In this document: positions 28,375-37,022 of the stretch, in pieces
Layout of the letters: each line of letters starts with the position of its first letter
How positions within the stretch are numbered: the first letter of the stretch is position 1
From: Pedobacter ghigonis
GTDB lineage: Bacteria > Bacteroidota > Bacteroidia > Sphingobacteriales > Sphingobacteriaceae
Assembly: GCF_903166585.1 (NCBI RefSeq)
Contig: NZ_CAESCM010000006.1
Span: forward strand, 62,001-126,000
Direction of reading: 5' to 3'
DNA length: 64,000 bases
Notes under the pieces: model-generated
The model's database searches: none
What the model was told of the DNA's origin: nothing
Seen by the model: the letters and a program-made list of their open reading frames with translations, nothing else
Position numbers and translations under genes: made by a program

Positions 28375-28388
28375 TTATGCAAGCATAA
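28375..28388. promoter_or_regulatory. Candidate MarR operator
   Basis: TTATGCAAGCATAA, a perfect 14-bp palindrome, sits directly after the -7 box and would cover the start of transcription. MarR proteins commonly bind such palindromes in their own promoters. A related half (TGCATTAACAAA against TTTGTTATGCA) overlaps the promoter. Confidence 0.6.
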
Positions 28389-28399
28389 TAAATTAAGGA

Positions 28400-28834
28400 A
28401 TGAAACAACAACAAACAATAGATTACCATGTTAAGTTTGCCTGGCAAAACATGTTTAATAAATATAACCAAATGGCTTCAAGTTTTGGTATTACCCAGGC
28501 TATTGGTTATATGCTTATTAACATTAACGACGAAGAGGGTACTGCTGTTTCTAACCTTGCTGCCCTGCTGGGTGTAAAAGCCACCAGCCTTTCGCGCATG
28601 TTAAATAATATGGAAGAGGCTAATCTCATTTATCGCGAAACATCCGTTGGCGATAAACGTTCTGTAAAAGTTTTCCTAACCGATTTTGGTAAAGAAAAAA
28701 AGCAGCTGGCCAAAGGTGTTGTACGCAAATTTAACGAGTATCTGGATGAACACTTTACCAAAAAGGAAAAAGAAACATTCATTAATCTATTGATAAAACT
28801 AAATGAGATCACGGTAGCGTATACTGTTGATTAA
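28400..28834 (+). CDS. MarR-family transcriptional regulator of the fad operon
   Basis: A 144-aa winged-helix protein: ITQAIGYMLININDEEGTAV, then helix-turn-helix VSNLAALLGVKATSLSRMLN, wing DKRSVKVFLTDFGKE, and a helical C-terminus for dimerisation. It is 75 bp upstream of the beta-oxidation genes on the same strand. The most economical reading is a repressor released by an acyl-CoA or fatty acid, controlling itself and fadN-fadA-fadE through the palindrome at 28375. The ligand is an inference. Confidence 0.9.
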   Translation: MKQQQTIDYHVKFAWQNMFNKYNQMASSFGITQAIGYMLININDEEGTAVSNLAALLGVKATSLSRMLNNMEEANLIYRETSVGDKRSVKVFLTDFGKEKKQLAKGVVRKFNEYLDEHFTKKEKETFINLLIKLNEITVAYTVD

Positions 28835-28909
28835 TCAGGACGTAATCTGAAACAAAATAAATTCACTTTGTACAGGTTTAATCAGGCCTAAAGAAAAATA
28901 TATAAAGTA

Positions 28910-31315
28910 ATGAAACGAAGCATTAATAAAGTTGCTGTTTTAGGTTCGGGTATTATGGGGTCGCGTATTGCATGCCACTTCGCCAATATTGGTGTAGAGG
29001 TTTTGCTATTGGATATTGCCCCAAAAGAGCTGAGTCCAGAAGAACAGGCAAAAGGATTAGCGCTGGATAACCCAGCTGTAAAAAACCGGATTGTAAATGC
29101 CGCTTTGCAAACAGCTGTTAAAACAAATCCATCGCCGGTTTATACCAAAAAAGCATTAAATAAAATCAAAACCGGAAACTTCGACGATGATATGTCGAAA
29201 ATTGCGGCTTACGATTGGGTAATTGAGGTAGTGGTCGAAAATCTCGATATCAAGAAAAAGGTTTTCGAACAGGTAGAGCAATTTCGTAAACCAGGTACCT
29301 TAATTACTTCTAACACTTCGGGCATTCCCATTCACTTAATGGCCGAAGGCAGAAGCGAAGATTTTAAAGCTAATTTCTGCGGAACCCACTTTTTTAATCC
29401 GCCACGTTACCTCAAATTGCTCGAAATTATACCAACGCCGCATACCAAACCAGAAATCGTTGATTTCTTAATGCATTATGGCGATAAATTTTTGGGTAAA
29501 ACCACTGTTTTGTGTAAAGATACCCCAGCCTTTATTGCCAACAGGGTAGGTGTATATTCGATTATGGCGCTGTTGCATCTGGTAGAAAAACTGGATTTAA
29601 CTGTAGAAGAAGTCGATAAATTTACCGGACCAGCTTTAGGCCGACCGAAATCGGCTACTTTCCGTACTTCGGATGTAGTGGGTTTGGATACCATGATTAA
29701 GGTGGCTAAAGGCCTTTATGATAATTGTCCCGATGATAAAGCACACGATTTGTTTAAGCTTCCGGCTTATGTGCAAAAAATGGAAGAGAACAAATGGCTG
29801 GGCGATAAAACGCAGCAGGGTTTCTATAAAAAAACAAAATCGGCAGATGGTAAAACAGAAATCCTGGCACTGGATTTAAAAACGCTGGAATACAAACCTC
29901 AGCAAAAGGTAAAATCGGCTACTTTAGAAATGACCAAGCCGGTTGAAAACCTGCGCGAGCGGATGAAGATTTTTGCCAAAGGAAAAGATAAAGCTGGCGA
30001 ATTGTTCCGCCACTCTTCTTTTGGTTTGTTTGAATATGTATCAGACAGGATTCCTGAAATTTCTGATGAACTCTACCGTATTGATGATGCCATGCGAGCA
30101 GGTTTCGGTTGGGAGCTTGGGCCATTCGAACTTTGGGATGCCGTGGGTGTTAAAGAAGCGCTTGAAGGTATGGAGCAGTATGGAAATAAAGCTGCCAGCT
30201 GGGTACATGAAATGCTTGCTGCCGGAAATACGAGTTTCTATAAAGTAGAGAACGGCGTTAAAAAGTATTATGATATTCCGTCTAAAACCTATAAAGCCCT
30301 ACCGGGCACCGATGAGTTTATCATCTTAGACAACCTTCGCGAAAATAAAACGGTTTGGAAAAACTCAGGTGTTTCTATTATTGATCTGGGCGATGGCATT
30401 TTGAATGTTGAGTTCCATACTAAAATGAACACCATTGGTGGCGATGTAATTTCGGGAATCAATAAAGCCATTGATATGGCCGAAAAAGATTACCGTGGTT
30501 TGGTTATCGGTAATGATGGGGCTAATTTCTCGGCTGGTGCCAATGTGGGGATGATTTTTATGATGGCGGTAGAGCAAGAGTGGGACGAGTTGAATATGGC
30601 GATCCGCATGTTCCAGAATACATCAATGCGGATCCGTTACTCTTCTATTCCGGTGGTGGTAGCGCCTCATAACCTAACGTTGGGTGGGGGCTGCGAGTTT
30701 AGCTTACATGCCGATCATGTTCAGCTTTCGGCCGAAACCTACATGGGACTGGTAGAATTTGGTGTGGGTGTAATTCCTGGTGGTGGTGGTACTAAAGAGT
30801 TTGCGCTTCGTGCGTCTGACGAGTATAAAGATGATCAGATTGTGCAGAATGCCCTGAAAGATCGTTTCCTCACCATTGGTATGGCTAAGGTTTCTACTTC
30901 GGGTTATGAGGCTTATGAGTTGGGTTATTTGCAAAAAGATAAATTCTCAATTTCTATGAACCGTAACCGCCTGTTAGCGGATGCGAAAGCAAAAGCCATT
31001 GAACTTGCTGATGCGGGTTATACCAAACCGGTTCAGCGTAATGATATCAAAGTTTTAGGCAAACAGGGTTTGGGGATTGTTTATGCCGGTGCAAACAGCA
31101 TGTACGCCGGGCATTACATTTCTGAACACGATAAGAAAATATCCGAGAAACTGGGTTATGTAATGTGTGGAGGCGATTTATCTGCTCCTACAGAAGTTAC
31201 CGAACAATATTTACTTGATCTGGAAAGGGAAGCATTTTTATCGCTGGCAGGTGAAAGAAAATCGTTGGAGCGGATTCAGAGTATCATTACAAAAGGGAAA
31301 CCGTTGAGGAATTAG
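28910..31315 (+). CDS. fadN: 3-hydroxyacyl-CoA dehydrogenase / enoyl-CoA hydratase (FadN type)
   Basis: An 801-aa bifunctional enzyme. The NAD-binding dehydrogenase comes first (KVAVLGSGIMGSRIACHFAN; TSNTSGIPIH; FCGTHFFNPPRYLKLLEII), then its C-terminal domain repeats, and last a crotonase domain (LVIGNDGANFSAGANVGMIF; LGGGCEFSLHADHVQLSAET). This order is the reverse of E. coli FadB and matches FadN of Bacillus. It performs the second and third steps of beta-oxidation. The gene order fadN-fadA-fadE also matches the Bacillus operon. No frameshift; the length is normal. Confidence 0.94.
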   Translation: MKRSINKVAVLGSGIMGSRIACHFANIGVEVLLLDIAPKELSPEEQAKGLALDNPAVKNRIVNAALQTAVKTNPSPVYTKKALNKIKTGNFDDDMSKIAAYDWVIEVVVENLDIKKKVFEQVEQFRKPGTLITSNTSGIPIHLMAEGRSEDFKANFCGTHFFNPPRYLKLLEIIPTPHTKPEIVDFLMHYGDKFLGKTTVLCKDTPAFIANRVGVYSIMALLHLVEKLDLTVEEVDKFTGPALGRPKSATFRTSDVVGLDTMIKVAKGLYDNCPDDKAHDLFKLPAYVQKMEENKWLGDKTQQGFYKKTKSADGKTEILALDLKTLEYKPQQKVKSATLEMTKPVENLRERMKIFAKGKDKAGELFRHSSFGLFEYVSDRIPEISDELYRIDDAMRAGFGWELGPFELWDAVGVKEALEGMEQYGNKAASWVHEMLAAGNTSFYKVENGVKKYYDIPSKTYKALPGTDEFIILDNLRENKTVWKNSGVSIIDLGDGILNVEFHTKMNTIGGDVISGINKAIDMAEKDYRGLVIGNDGANFSAGANVGMIFMMAVEQEWDELNMAIRMFQNTSMRIRYSSIPVVVAPHNLTLGGGCEFSLHADHVQLSAETYMGLVEFGVGVIPGGGGTKEFALRASDEYKDDQIVQNALKDRFLTIGMAKVSTSGYEAYELGYLQKDKFSISMNRNRLLADAKAKAIELADAGYTKPVQRNDIKVLGKQGLGIVYAGANSMYAGHYISEHDKKISEKLGYVMCGGDLSAPTEVTEQYLLDLEREAFLSLAGERKSLERIQSIITKGKPLRN

Positions 31316-31321
31316 CCCATT

Positions 31322-31395
31322 CGTCATTGCGAGGTACGAAGCAATCTTATATAGGAGCTTTTTACTGAGCGTTGCTGAAACAAGTTCAGCATGAC
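31322..31395. repeat. Hairpin repeat between fadN and fadA (CATTGCGAGG family, hybrid)
   Basis: CGTCATTGCGAGG at 31322 begins the same repeat found at 32638, 34738 and 48412, but its right half is replaced by GCTGAAACAAGTTCAGC-ATGACG, the hairpin seen again at about 48569-48592. No coding content. Confidence 0.7.
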
Positions 31396-31450
31396 GGGGC
31401 ATAAAATAAAAAGATAATATAGGCTTTAAGCCATAAGAAATACTAAAACA

Positions 31451-32626
31451 ATGGAAGCATATATAATAGCAGGATACCGAACAGCTGTGGGCAAAGCACC
31501 CCGCGGTGTATTCCGTTTCACAAGGGCCGACGATTTAGCTGCGGAAGTAATCAGAGCTTTGGTGGCATCGGTTCCGAATTTAGATAACGAACAAATTGAT
31601 GATGTAATAGTAGGTAACGCTACACCAGAAGCTGAGCAGGGCTTAAACATTGGCCGCATGATCTCGCTAATGGGTCTTGATACAGATAAAGTTCCGGGTG
31701 TTACTGTTAACCGGTATTGTGCATCAGGTTTAGATACCATTGCCACTGCAGTTGCTAAAATCAAGGCAGGAATGGCCGATTGTATTATTGCAGGTGGTGT
31801 AGAGGTTATGAGCGGAATGCCTTTTGGTGGTTGGAAACTGGTGCCAAATGCCGAGGTAGCCAAAAATAACCCCGATTGGTACTGGGGAATGGGTTTAACC
31901 GCCGAAGCAGTAGCCAAAGAGTATAAAGTAAGTCGTGAAGATCAGGATGTCTTTTCATTAAAATCGCACGAAAAAGCAGTTCATGCGATTAAAAACGGTC
32001 ATTTAAAAGATGGTTTGCTACCCATTACCGTAAACGAAAATTACCTGGATGCTAATCTGAAAAAGAAAACCCGTTCTTATGTGGTTGATACAGATGAAGG
32101 TCCGCGCGCAGATACAACGCTTGATAAGCTGGCAAAACTAAAACCGGTTTTTGATGCAGTTGGAAGTGTAACTGCAGGTAATTCTTCTCAAACATCAGAT
32201 GGGGCAGCCTTTGTTTTGGTGGTTTCGGAAAAGAAAATGAAAGAGTTAAATGCCGAGCCTATTGCCCGATTGGTAAGCTATGGTGTTGCAGGTGTTCCGC
32301 CACGTATTATGGGCATTGGCCCGATTGAAGCAATTCCAAAAGCATTGAAACAAGCTGGTTTGAAAAAAGAAGATATCGACCTGATTGAACTCAATGAGGC
32401 TTTTGCTTCACAATCATTAGCGGTAATCAGAACCCTTGATTTAAACCCTGATGTGATTAACGTAAACGGCGGTGCAATTGCATTAGGTCACCCACTGGGC
32501 TGTACCGGAGCAAAATTAACGGTGCAAATCATGAACGAACTTAAAAGACAAAACAAAAAATACGGAATGGTTACCATGTGCGTAGGAACCGGGCAAGGCG
32601 CTGCGGGGATATTTGAATTGTTGTAA
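31451..32626 (+). CDS. fadA: Acetyl-CoA acyltransferase (3-ketoacyl-CoA thiolase)
   Basis: A 391-aa thiolase. The acyl-accepting Cys lies in VNRYCASGLDTIATAV, the active-site His in GGAIALGHPLGCTGAKLT, and the second Cys in TMCVGTGQGAAG; NEAFASQSLAV is also standard. It cleaves 3-ketoacyl-CoA to acetyl-CoA and a shortened acyl-CoA, the last step of beta-oxidation. It follows fadN after 135 bp holding a hairpin repeat, so the genes may share one transcript with some tuning between them. Confidence 0.95.
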   Translation: MEAYIIAGYRTAVGKAPRGVFRFTRADDLAAEVIRALVASVPNLDNEQIDDVIVGNATPEAEQGLNIGRMISLMGLDTDKVPGVTVNRYCASGLDTIATAVAKIKAGMADCIIAGGVEVMSGMPFGGWKLVPNAEVAKNNPDWYWGMGLTAEAVAKEYKVSREDQDVFSLKSHEKAVHAIKNGHLKDGLLPITVNENYLDANLKKKTRSYVVDTDEGPRADTTLDKLAKLKPVFDAVGSVTAGNSSQTSDGAAFVLVVSEKKMKELNAEPIARLVSYGVAGVPPRIMGIGPIEAIPKALKQAGLKKEDIDLIELNEAFASQSLAVIRTLDLNPDVINVNGGAIALGHPLGCTGAKLTVQIMNELKRQNKKYGMVTMCVGTGQGAAGIFELL

Positions 32627-32637
32627 ACGCGCAAAAC

Positions 32638-32720
32638 CGTCATTGCGAGGCACGAAGCAATCTTAATGCTTTGGTTTAACCAGCGATCGTTTTAGGATTG
32701 CTTCGTTCCTCGCAATGACG
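32638..32720. repeat. CATTGCGAGG inverted repeat between fadA and fadE
   Basis: CGTCATTGCGAGG (32638-32650) and its exact complement (32708-32720) bound an 83-bp imperfect hairpin with inner GAAGCAATC/GATTGCTTC arms. Same family as 48412-48498 and the variants at 31322 and 34738. Confidence 0.85.
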
Positions 32721-32787
32721 ATTACTTTAATAGTATTGACTTGACTTTTGAGCAAGCCTCAAATCTCATTTCTCAAATCTCATAACA

Positions 32788-34581
32788 ATGGAAACAACTG
32801 AAAAAAAGACAATTAAAGGTGGCGAATTCTTAATTAAAGACACCACTTATCAGGAAGTATTTATCCCTGAAGAATTTGATGAAGAGCAGCAGATGATTGC
32901 ACAAACCTGTCGCGATTTTCTGGAAGCAGAGGTTTATCCGAACTTAGATAAAATTGATAAACAGGAAGACCCTGAGTTAATGCCTTCGTTGCTGACCAAA
33001 GCAGGTGAACTGGGTATTTTGGGAGTTTCAGTGCCTGAAGAATACGGAGGTTTCGGTAAGAATTTTAATACCTCTATGTTGGTTGCCGATGTGGTAGGTG
33101 CAGGCCATTCTTTCGCCGTTGCACTTTCTGCCCATACAGGTATTGGTACTTTACCCATTCTGTATTATGGCAATGAAGCACAAAAGGCAAAATATATTCC
33201 AAAACTGGGTTCGGGTGAGTGGAAAGCAGCTTATTGTTTAACAGAACCTAATTCAGGATCTGATGCAAATTCGGGTAAAACCAAGGCTAAACTGAGCGAA
33301 GACGGTAAACATTACATCATTACCGGACAAAAAATGTGGATCACCAACGGTGGTTTTGCTGATATTTTTATTGTTTTCGCCAAAATCGACGATGATAAAA
33401 ACCTCACTGCATTTATTGTAGAAAAAGAATTTGGTGGCATAACCATGAACCCTGAAGAACACAAAATGGGTATTAAAGGTTCATCAACCCGCCAGGTGTT
33501 CTTTAACGATTGTGCGGTGCCGGTTGAAAACATGTTGAGCGATAGGGAAAATGGTTTTAAAATCGCCGTAAACATTTTAAATATTGGCCGTATCAAATTA
33601 TCAGCTGCGGCAATTGGGGCTTCAAAAGCAACATTAAGTACGGCGATTAATTATTCGAACGAAAGGATTCAGTTTGGCAGACCAATTTCTAAATATGGTG
33701 CCATCCGTTATAAAATCGCCGAAACTGCCTCTAAACTTTATGCAGTTGATGCTGCTAATTATCGCGCCGGACAAAATATCGACGATACTTACGATCAACT
33801 GGTTGCCGGTGGAATGGAATCGGGTAAGGCCAGATTAAAATCGGTTGAACAGTTTGCTGTTGAATGTGCTATTTTAAAGGTTTGGGGATCTGAAGCGTTG
33901 GATTATGCAGTAGATGAGGGCGTACAGATTTATGGTGGTATGGGCTTCTCTGCTGATGCACCTATGGACAGGGCCTATCGCGATGCCCGTATTAACCGGA
34001 TTTTTGAAGGTACCAACGAAATTAACCGTTTGCTTACCGTTGATATGATGCTTAAACGTGCCATGAAAGGTGAATTAGATCTGATGACTCCGGCTACAGC
34101 AGTTGCTGCAGAACTGATGAGTATCCCTGATTTTGGTGAAGAAGACACCACCTTATTTGCTGCAGAGAAAAAAGTATTGTCGAACCTGAAAAAAGCAACT
34201 TTAATGGTGGCTGGTGCTGCGGTGCAGAAACTGATGATGACTTTAAGCAAGGAGCAGGAAATTTTAATGAATATTGCCGATATGGCCAGTTATGTGTATG
34301 TAGCCGAATCAGCCTTGTTGAGGACTGAAAAACTGGTTGCCATACGTGGCGAAGCAGCAGTTGCAGGTCAGCTTGATTTATTGCGGATTTACCTGGTAGA
34401 GGCTGTTGATGGTATTAGTAAAGCGGGTAAAGAAGCGTTATGGGCTTTTGCCGAAGGGGACGAGCAGCGAATGATGCTGGTTGGCTTACGTCGTTTTACC
34501 AAAATGGAACCATTTAATGTTAAAGATGCACGCCAGAGAGTAGCACAACAGCTAATCGAAGCAAATAAATATATCTTTTAA
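32788..34581 (+). CDS. fadE: Acyl-CoA dehydrogenase, long form with C-terminal extension
   Basis: A 597-aa flavoenzyme. Residues ~30-410 are the ACAD core: AAYCLTEPNSGSDANSG, KMWITNGGFADIFIV, and IYGGMGFSADAPMDRAYRDA with IFEGTNEINR, carrying the catalytic Glu. Residues ~430-597 form an extra helical domain, as in VLCAD and Bacillus FadE. It performs the first oxidation of beta-oxidation, passing electrons to ETF. It is the third gene of the fad cluster, 161 bp after fadA, with a hairpin repeat between them. Confidence 0.94.
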   Translation: METTEKKTIKGGEFLIKDTTYQEVFIPEEFDEEQQMIAQTCRDFLEAEVYPNLDKIDKQEDPELMPSLLTKAGELGILGVSVPEEYGGFGKNFNTSMLVADVVGAGHSFAVALSAHTGIGTLPILYYGNEAQKAKYIPKLGSGEWKAAYCLTEPNSGSDANSGKTKAKLSEDGKHYIITGQKMWITNGGFADIFIVFAKIDDDKNLTAFIVEKEFGGITMNPEEHKMGIKGSSTRQVFFNDCAVPVENMLSDRENGFKIAVNILNIGRIKLSAAAIGASKATLSTAINYSNERIQFGRPISKYGAIRYKIAETASKLYAVDAANYRAGQNIDDTYDQLVAGGMESGKARLKSVEQFAVECAILKVWGSEALDYAVDEGVQIYGGMGFSADAPMDRAYRDARINRIFEGTNEINRLLTVDMMLKRAMKGELDLMTPATAVAAELMSIPDFGEEDTTLFAAEKKVLSNLKKATLMVAGAAVQKLMMTLSKEQEILMNIADMASYVYVAESALLRTEKLVAIRGEAAVAGQLDLLRIYLVEAVDGISKAGKEALWAFAEGDEQRMMLVGLRRFTKMEPFNVKDARQRVAQQLIEANKYIF

Positions 34582-35043
34582 GGTAATAGGTTAGCAGGTT
34601 GAGGGTTAAAGGGTTAAGTGTATAAAGCACTTAGCCCTTTTTTGTTAGAAAAGGTTAATCCTGGTGCCCTTGCTTCTGGTCGAAATGTTACCCTTGTTTT
34701 ACAGAAGCTTACCATTGACAGACCTAACAGAAGGATCGTCATTGCTAGGAGGAACGACAGCCTGTCCCGCTTAATTGGGAAAGCAATCTTACAACGATCG
34801 CTAGTTGAAACTGAAGTAATGCTTTTTCCCACCCATAGTAGTAAGGTTGCTTCGTACCAGCAATGACGACCCTGAAATGGGCTGTCATTTAATTGATTTT
34901 TATGCATAAATTATTCCTTAGCATAACAAAAGTTAAAAAAGATAATCGTGTAAAGCAGAACAGCACACTCCGAAAGGGCAGAAAACTGCACTTCAAAAAG
35001 GGATTGGCTGCTACTTTATAATATTAAAACCTTATTTTCGCGC
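34582..35043. other. 462-bp intergenic region with a decayed CATTGCGAGG repeat
   Basis: Holds an AAGTG...CACTT hairpin soon after fadE (about 34615-34645) and a diverged copy of the repeat from CGTCATTGC at 34738 to GCAATGACG at 34868. The promoter region of the first FKBP gene follows. Short open frames here are shadows of the repeat. Confidence 0.6.
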
Positions 35044-35490
35044 ATGATTAAACTTAGATTAATTAGCCTGCTCTTTTTGGCTATAGTTATGGTTTCAGCT
35101 TGTAAAAAAGACGAAGATCCTGAAAAACAGATTACCGAATTTATACAGAAGAACAATATCAACGCAACTAAAGATGCATCTGGATTATATTACCAGATCA
35201 TTAAACCGGGCACAGGTTCTTTTACTTATCCGGCCAATACTAAAATTACCATTAAATACGAAGGCCGTTTGTTAGATGGCAGTGTTTTCGATAATGGCGG
35301 TGGTAAAGAACAAACCTTTAATCTGGCCGAGTTAATAGAAGGCTGGAAAATTGGCATTCCTAAAATACAAAAAGGAGGCGAAATCAGATTAATCGTTCCG
35401 CCAGGTTTAGGTTATGGAAGTGGTGCGGTAGGTCCAATTCCAGGTAACTCGGTGTTAGATTTTACCATTCAGCTTTCTAATACACAATAA
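35044..35490 (+). CDS. FKBP-type peptidyl-prolyl isomerase, lipoprotein (copy 1)
   Basis: A 148-aa lipoprotein: signal with Cys in MVSACKKDEDPE, a short linker (IQKNNINATKDASGLYYQII) and one FKBP domain with the usual TKITIKYEGRLLDGSVFDNG, WKIGIPKIQKGGEIRLIVPP, GYGSG and SVLDFTIQL strands. It helps fold exported proteins at the membrane. It is the first of three tandem FKBP-like lipoproteins. A TATTTTCG box ends only 3 bp before the ATG, so its transcript may have almost no leader. Confidence 0.93.
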   Translation: MIKLRLISLLFLAIVMVSACKKDEDPEKQITEFIQKNNINATKDASGLYYQIIKPGTGSFTYPANTKITIKYEGRLLDGSVFDNGGGKEQTFNLAELIEGWKIGIPKIQKGGEIRLIVPPGLGYGSGAVGPIPGNSVLDFTIQLSNTQ

Positions 35491-35607
35491 GCAGCAATAC
35501 TAAAGGTTAACGTAAAAGTTTAAAGCAGGGTTTATATTATTAAATAAGCTGCTTTGGGCTAACTGCTTTGAGCCTCATGTTCCTTAAATTGTTAAAATTG
35601 GTTAAAA

Positions 35608-35639
35608 ATTGTAGCATCCGTATTAAAAGCTTATTTTTG
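35608..35639 (+). promoter_or_regulatory. Promoter of the second FKBP gene
   Basis: ATTG at 35608, 20-bp spacer, TATTTTTG at 35632-35639 (TAnnTTTG type). The chosen ATG is at 35646, so transcription would begin about at the start codon. Confidence 0.55.
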
Positions 35640-35645
35640 CGGGTG

Positions 35646-36131
35646 ATGGCTAAGTTTAAATATATTATCCTATTAGTTTGTATTACAGGTTGCTTTGCTG
35701 CTTGTAAAAAGAACACACCGGTAGAGGAGTACGATCCGCTACCACAGTTTAAAGCTGATACAACTGCAATTAGTGCTTTTGTTAAAACCAATAACATTAC
35801 TGCGGTAAAAGATGCCTACGGTATTTTTTATCAGATTATAGAGCCCGGCTCAGGAAGCGTAACCTACACAGCTTCTACCAAAATTACTGCCGATTACGAA
35901 GGCCGACTTCTTAACGGAACCATTTTCGATAGCACTAAAGGTACACCTACCTCGTTTTTATTGGGAAATGTAATTGTTGGCTGGCAGATAGGTATCCAGA
36001 GAATACAAAAAGGAGGTAAGATCAGGTTAATTATCCCTTCTTATTATGCTTACGGAACACAATCGCCCTCAAGTACAGTTCCGGCAAATTCAGTGCTCGA
36101 TTTTACAATAACACTTACAGACGTACAATAA
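35646..36131 (+). CDS. FKBP-type peptidyl-prolyl isomerase, lipoprotein (copy 2)
   Basis: A 161-aa paralogue of the preceding gene. The ATG at 35646 gives a clean lipoprotein signal (MAKFKYIILLVCITGCFAAC); an earlier in-frame ATG at 35568 would put 26 extra basic residues ahead of it and is unlikely. The linker FVKTNNITAVKDAYGIFYQI matches copy 1. The FKBP domain has KITADYEGRLLNGTIFDS, WQIGIQRIQKGGKIRLIIPS, then YAYGTQ and SVLDFTITL. Three bases separate it from the third gene. Confidence 0.92.
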   Translation: MAKFKYIILLVCITGCFAACKKNTPVEEYDPLPQFKADTTAISAFVKTNNITAVKDAYGIFYQIIEPGSGSVTYTASTKITADYEGRLLNGTIFDSTKGTPTSFLLGNVIVGWQIGIQRIQKGGKIRLIIPSYYAYGTQSPSSTVPANSVLDFTITLTDVQ

Positions 36132-36134
36132 TAA

Positions 36135-37022
36135 ATGAACAAATTTACTCAACTTAGCCTATTTACGCTTTTGCTGGCTACAGTGATTTTCAGCTCTTGT
36201 AAAAAGGAGTATGAGTCTATTGAAACGATAGACGATGCAGCCATTCAGGCTTACCTGAAAAAGAATAATTTAAGCTTTGAGAAAGATGCCAGCGGCTACT
36301 ATTATAAAGTTACAACTGATGGAACGGGAGATGTAATTAAGAATTCTGATTCGGTATATTATTCATATACTTTTAGAACATTATCAGGACAGGTATTAAA
36401 CCAAACATCGAATGTGATGATTCCTGGCACTTTTTTAGGTTATACAGATCGGTTTACAATCAATAATGTATCCTATGTATTTACACCAATTAGAGAAGTG
36501 CTTACGAAGCTAAAAAGAGGTGGTAATGCGACCTTAATTATGCCTTCTAATATGGCTTTTGGTAAAAATGGGATAAGTTTTTTAAACATTGGATCTAATG
36601 AAAATATTCTCGTTAATTTGGGGATTTACTCAGAATCGAAGGTTCATCAAATTGACGAATTGGAAATTAACAATTTCTTATCGGCAAATTCATTAACCGC
36701 AATAAAAGATCCTTCAAGAGTACGTTATATTGTTACCCAACAAGGAACTGGCGATCAGGTATTGGCATCAAGTACATTATCTGTTAATTATACGGGTAGG
36801 TTACTAAATGGAAACATTTTTGATCAAACTAGTGGTACAGCCCTTTCTATTGATTTAGCTAATGCTATAAAAGGTTGGGGGATTTTAAAGAATTTTAAAG
36901 CGGGTACAAAAATCAGACTATTTATTCCTTCCGATTTGGGTTATGGACAAGCAGGGAATGGCACTATTCCAGGTAATGCCGTTCTTGATTTCGATATTGA
37001 AATTGTAAGCGTTACGAATTAG
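36135..37022 (+). CDS. Double FKBP-domain lipoprotein (copy 3)
   Basis: A 295-aa lipoprotein (lipobox VIFSSCKKEY). It carries two FKBP-like units, each with its own AYLKKNNL/NFLSANSL linker: residues ~35-165 are degenerate (YYSYTFRTLSGQVLNQTS, no clear FKBP core), while ~175-295 look intact (STLSVNYTGRLLNGNIFDQT, GYGQAGNGTIPGNAVLDFDI). The first unit probably gives up catalysis for binding. Its 3' end overlaps the convergent photolyase gene by 11 bp. The three genes arose by tandem duplication. Confidence 0.9.
   Translation: MNKFTQLSLFTLLLATVIFSSCKKEYESIETIDDAAIQAYLKKNNLSFEKDASGYYYKVTTDGTGDVIKNSDSVYYSYTFRTLSGQVLNQTSNVMIPGTFLGYTDRFTINNVSYVFTPIREVLTKLKRGGNATLIMPSNMAFGKNGISFLNIGSNENILVNLGIYSESKVHQIDELEINNFLSANSLTAIKDPSRVRYIVTQQGTGDQVLASSTLSVNYTGRLLNGNIFDQTSGTALSIDLANAIKGWGILKNFKAGTKIRLFIPSDLGYGQAGNGTIPGNAVLDFDIEIVSVTN

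Noticed and set aside
34614..34907. Overlapping open frames on both strands between fadE and the FKBP gene
   Set aside because: They follow the CATTGCGAGG repeat and neighbouring hairpins, lack protein features and disagree with codon use of the window.
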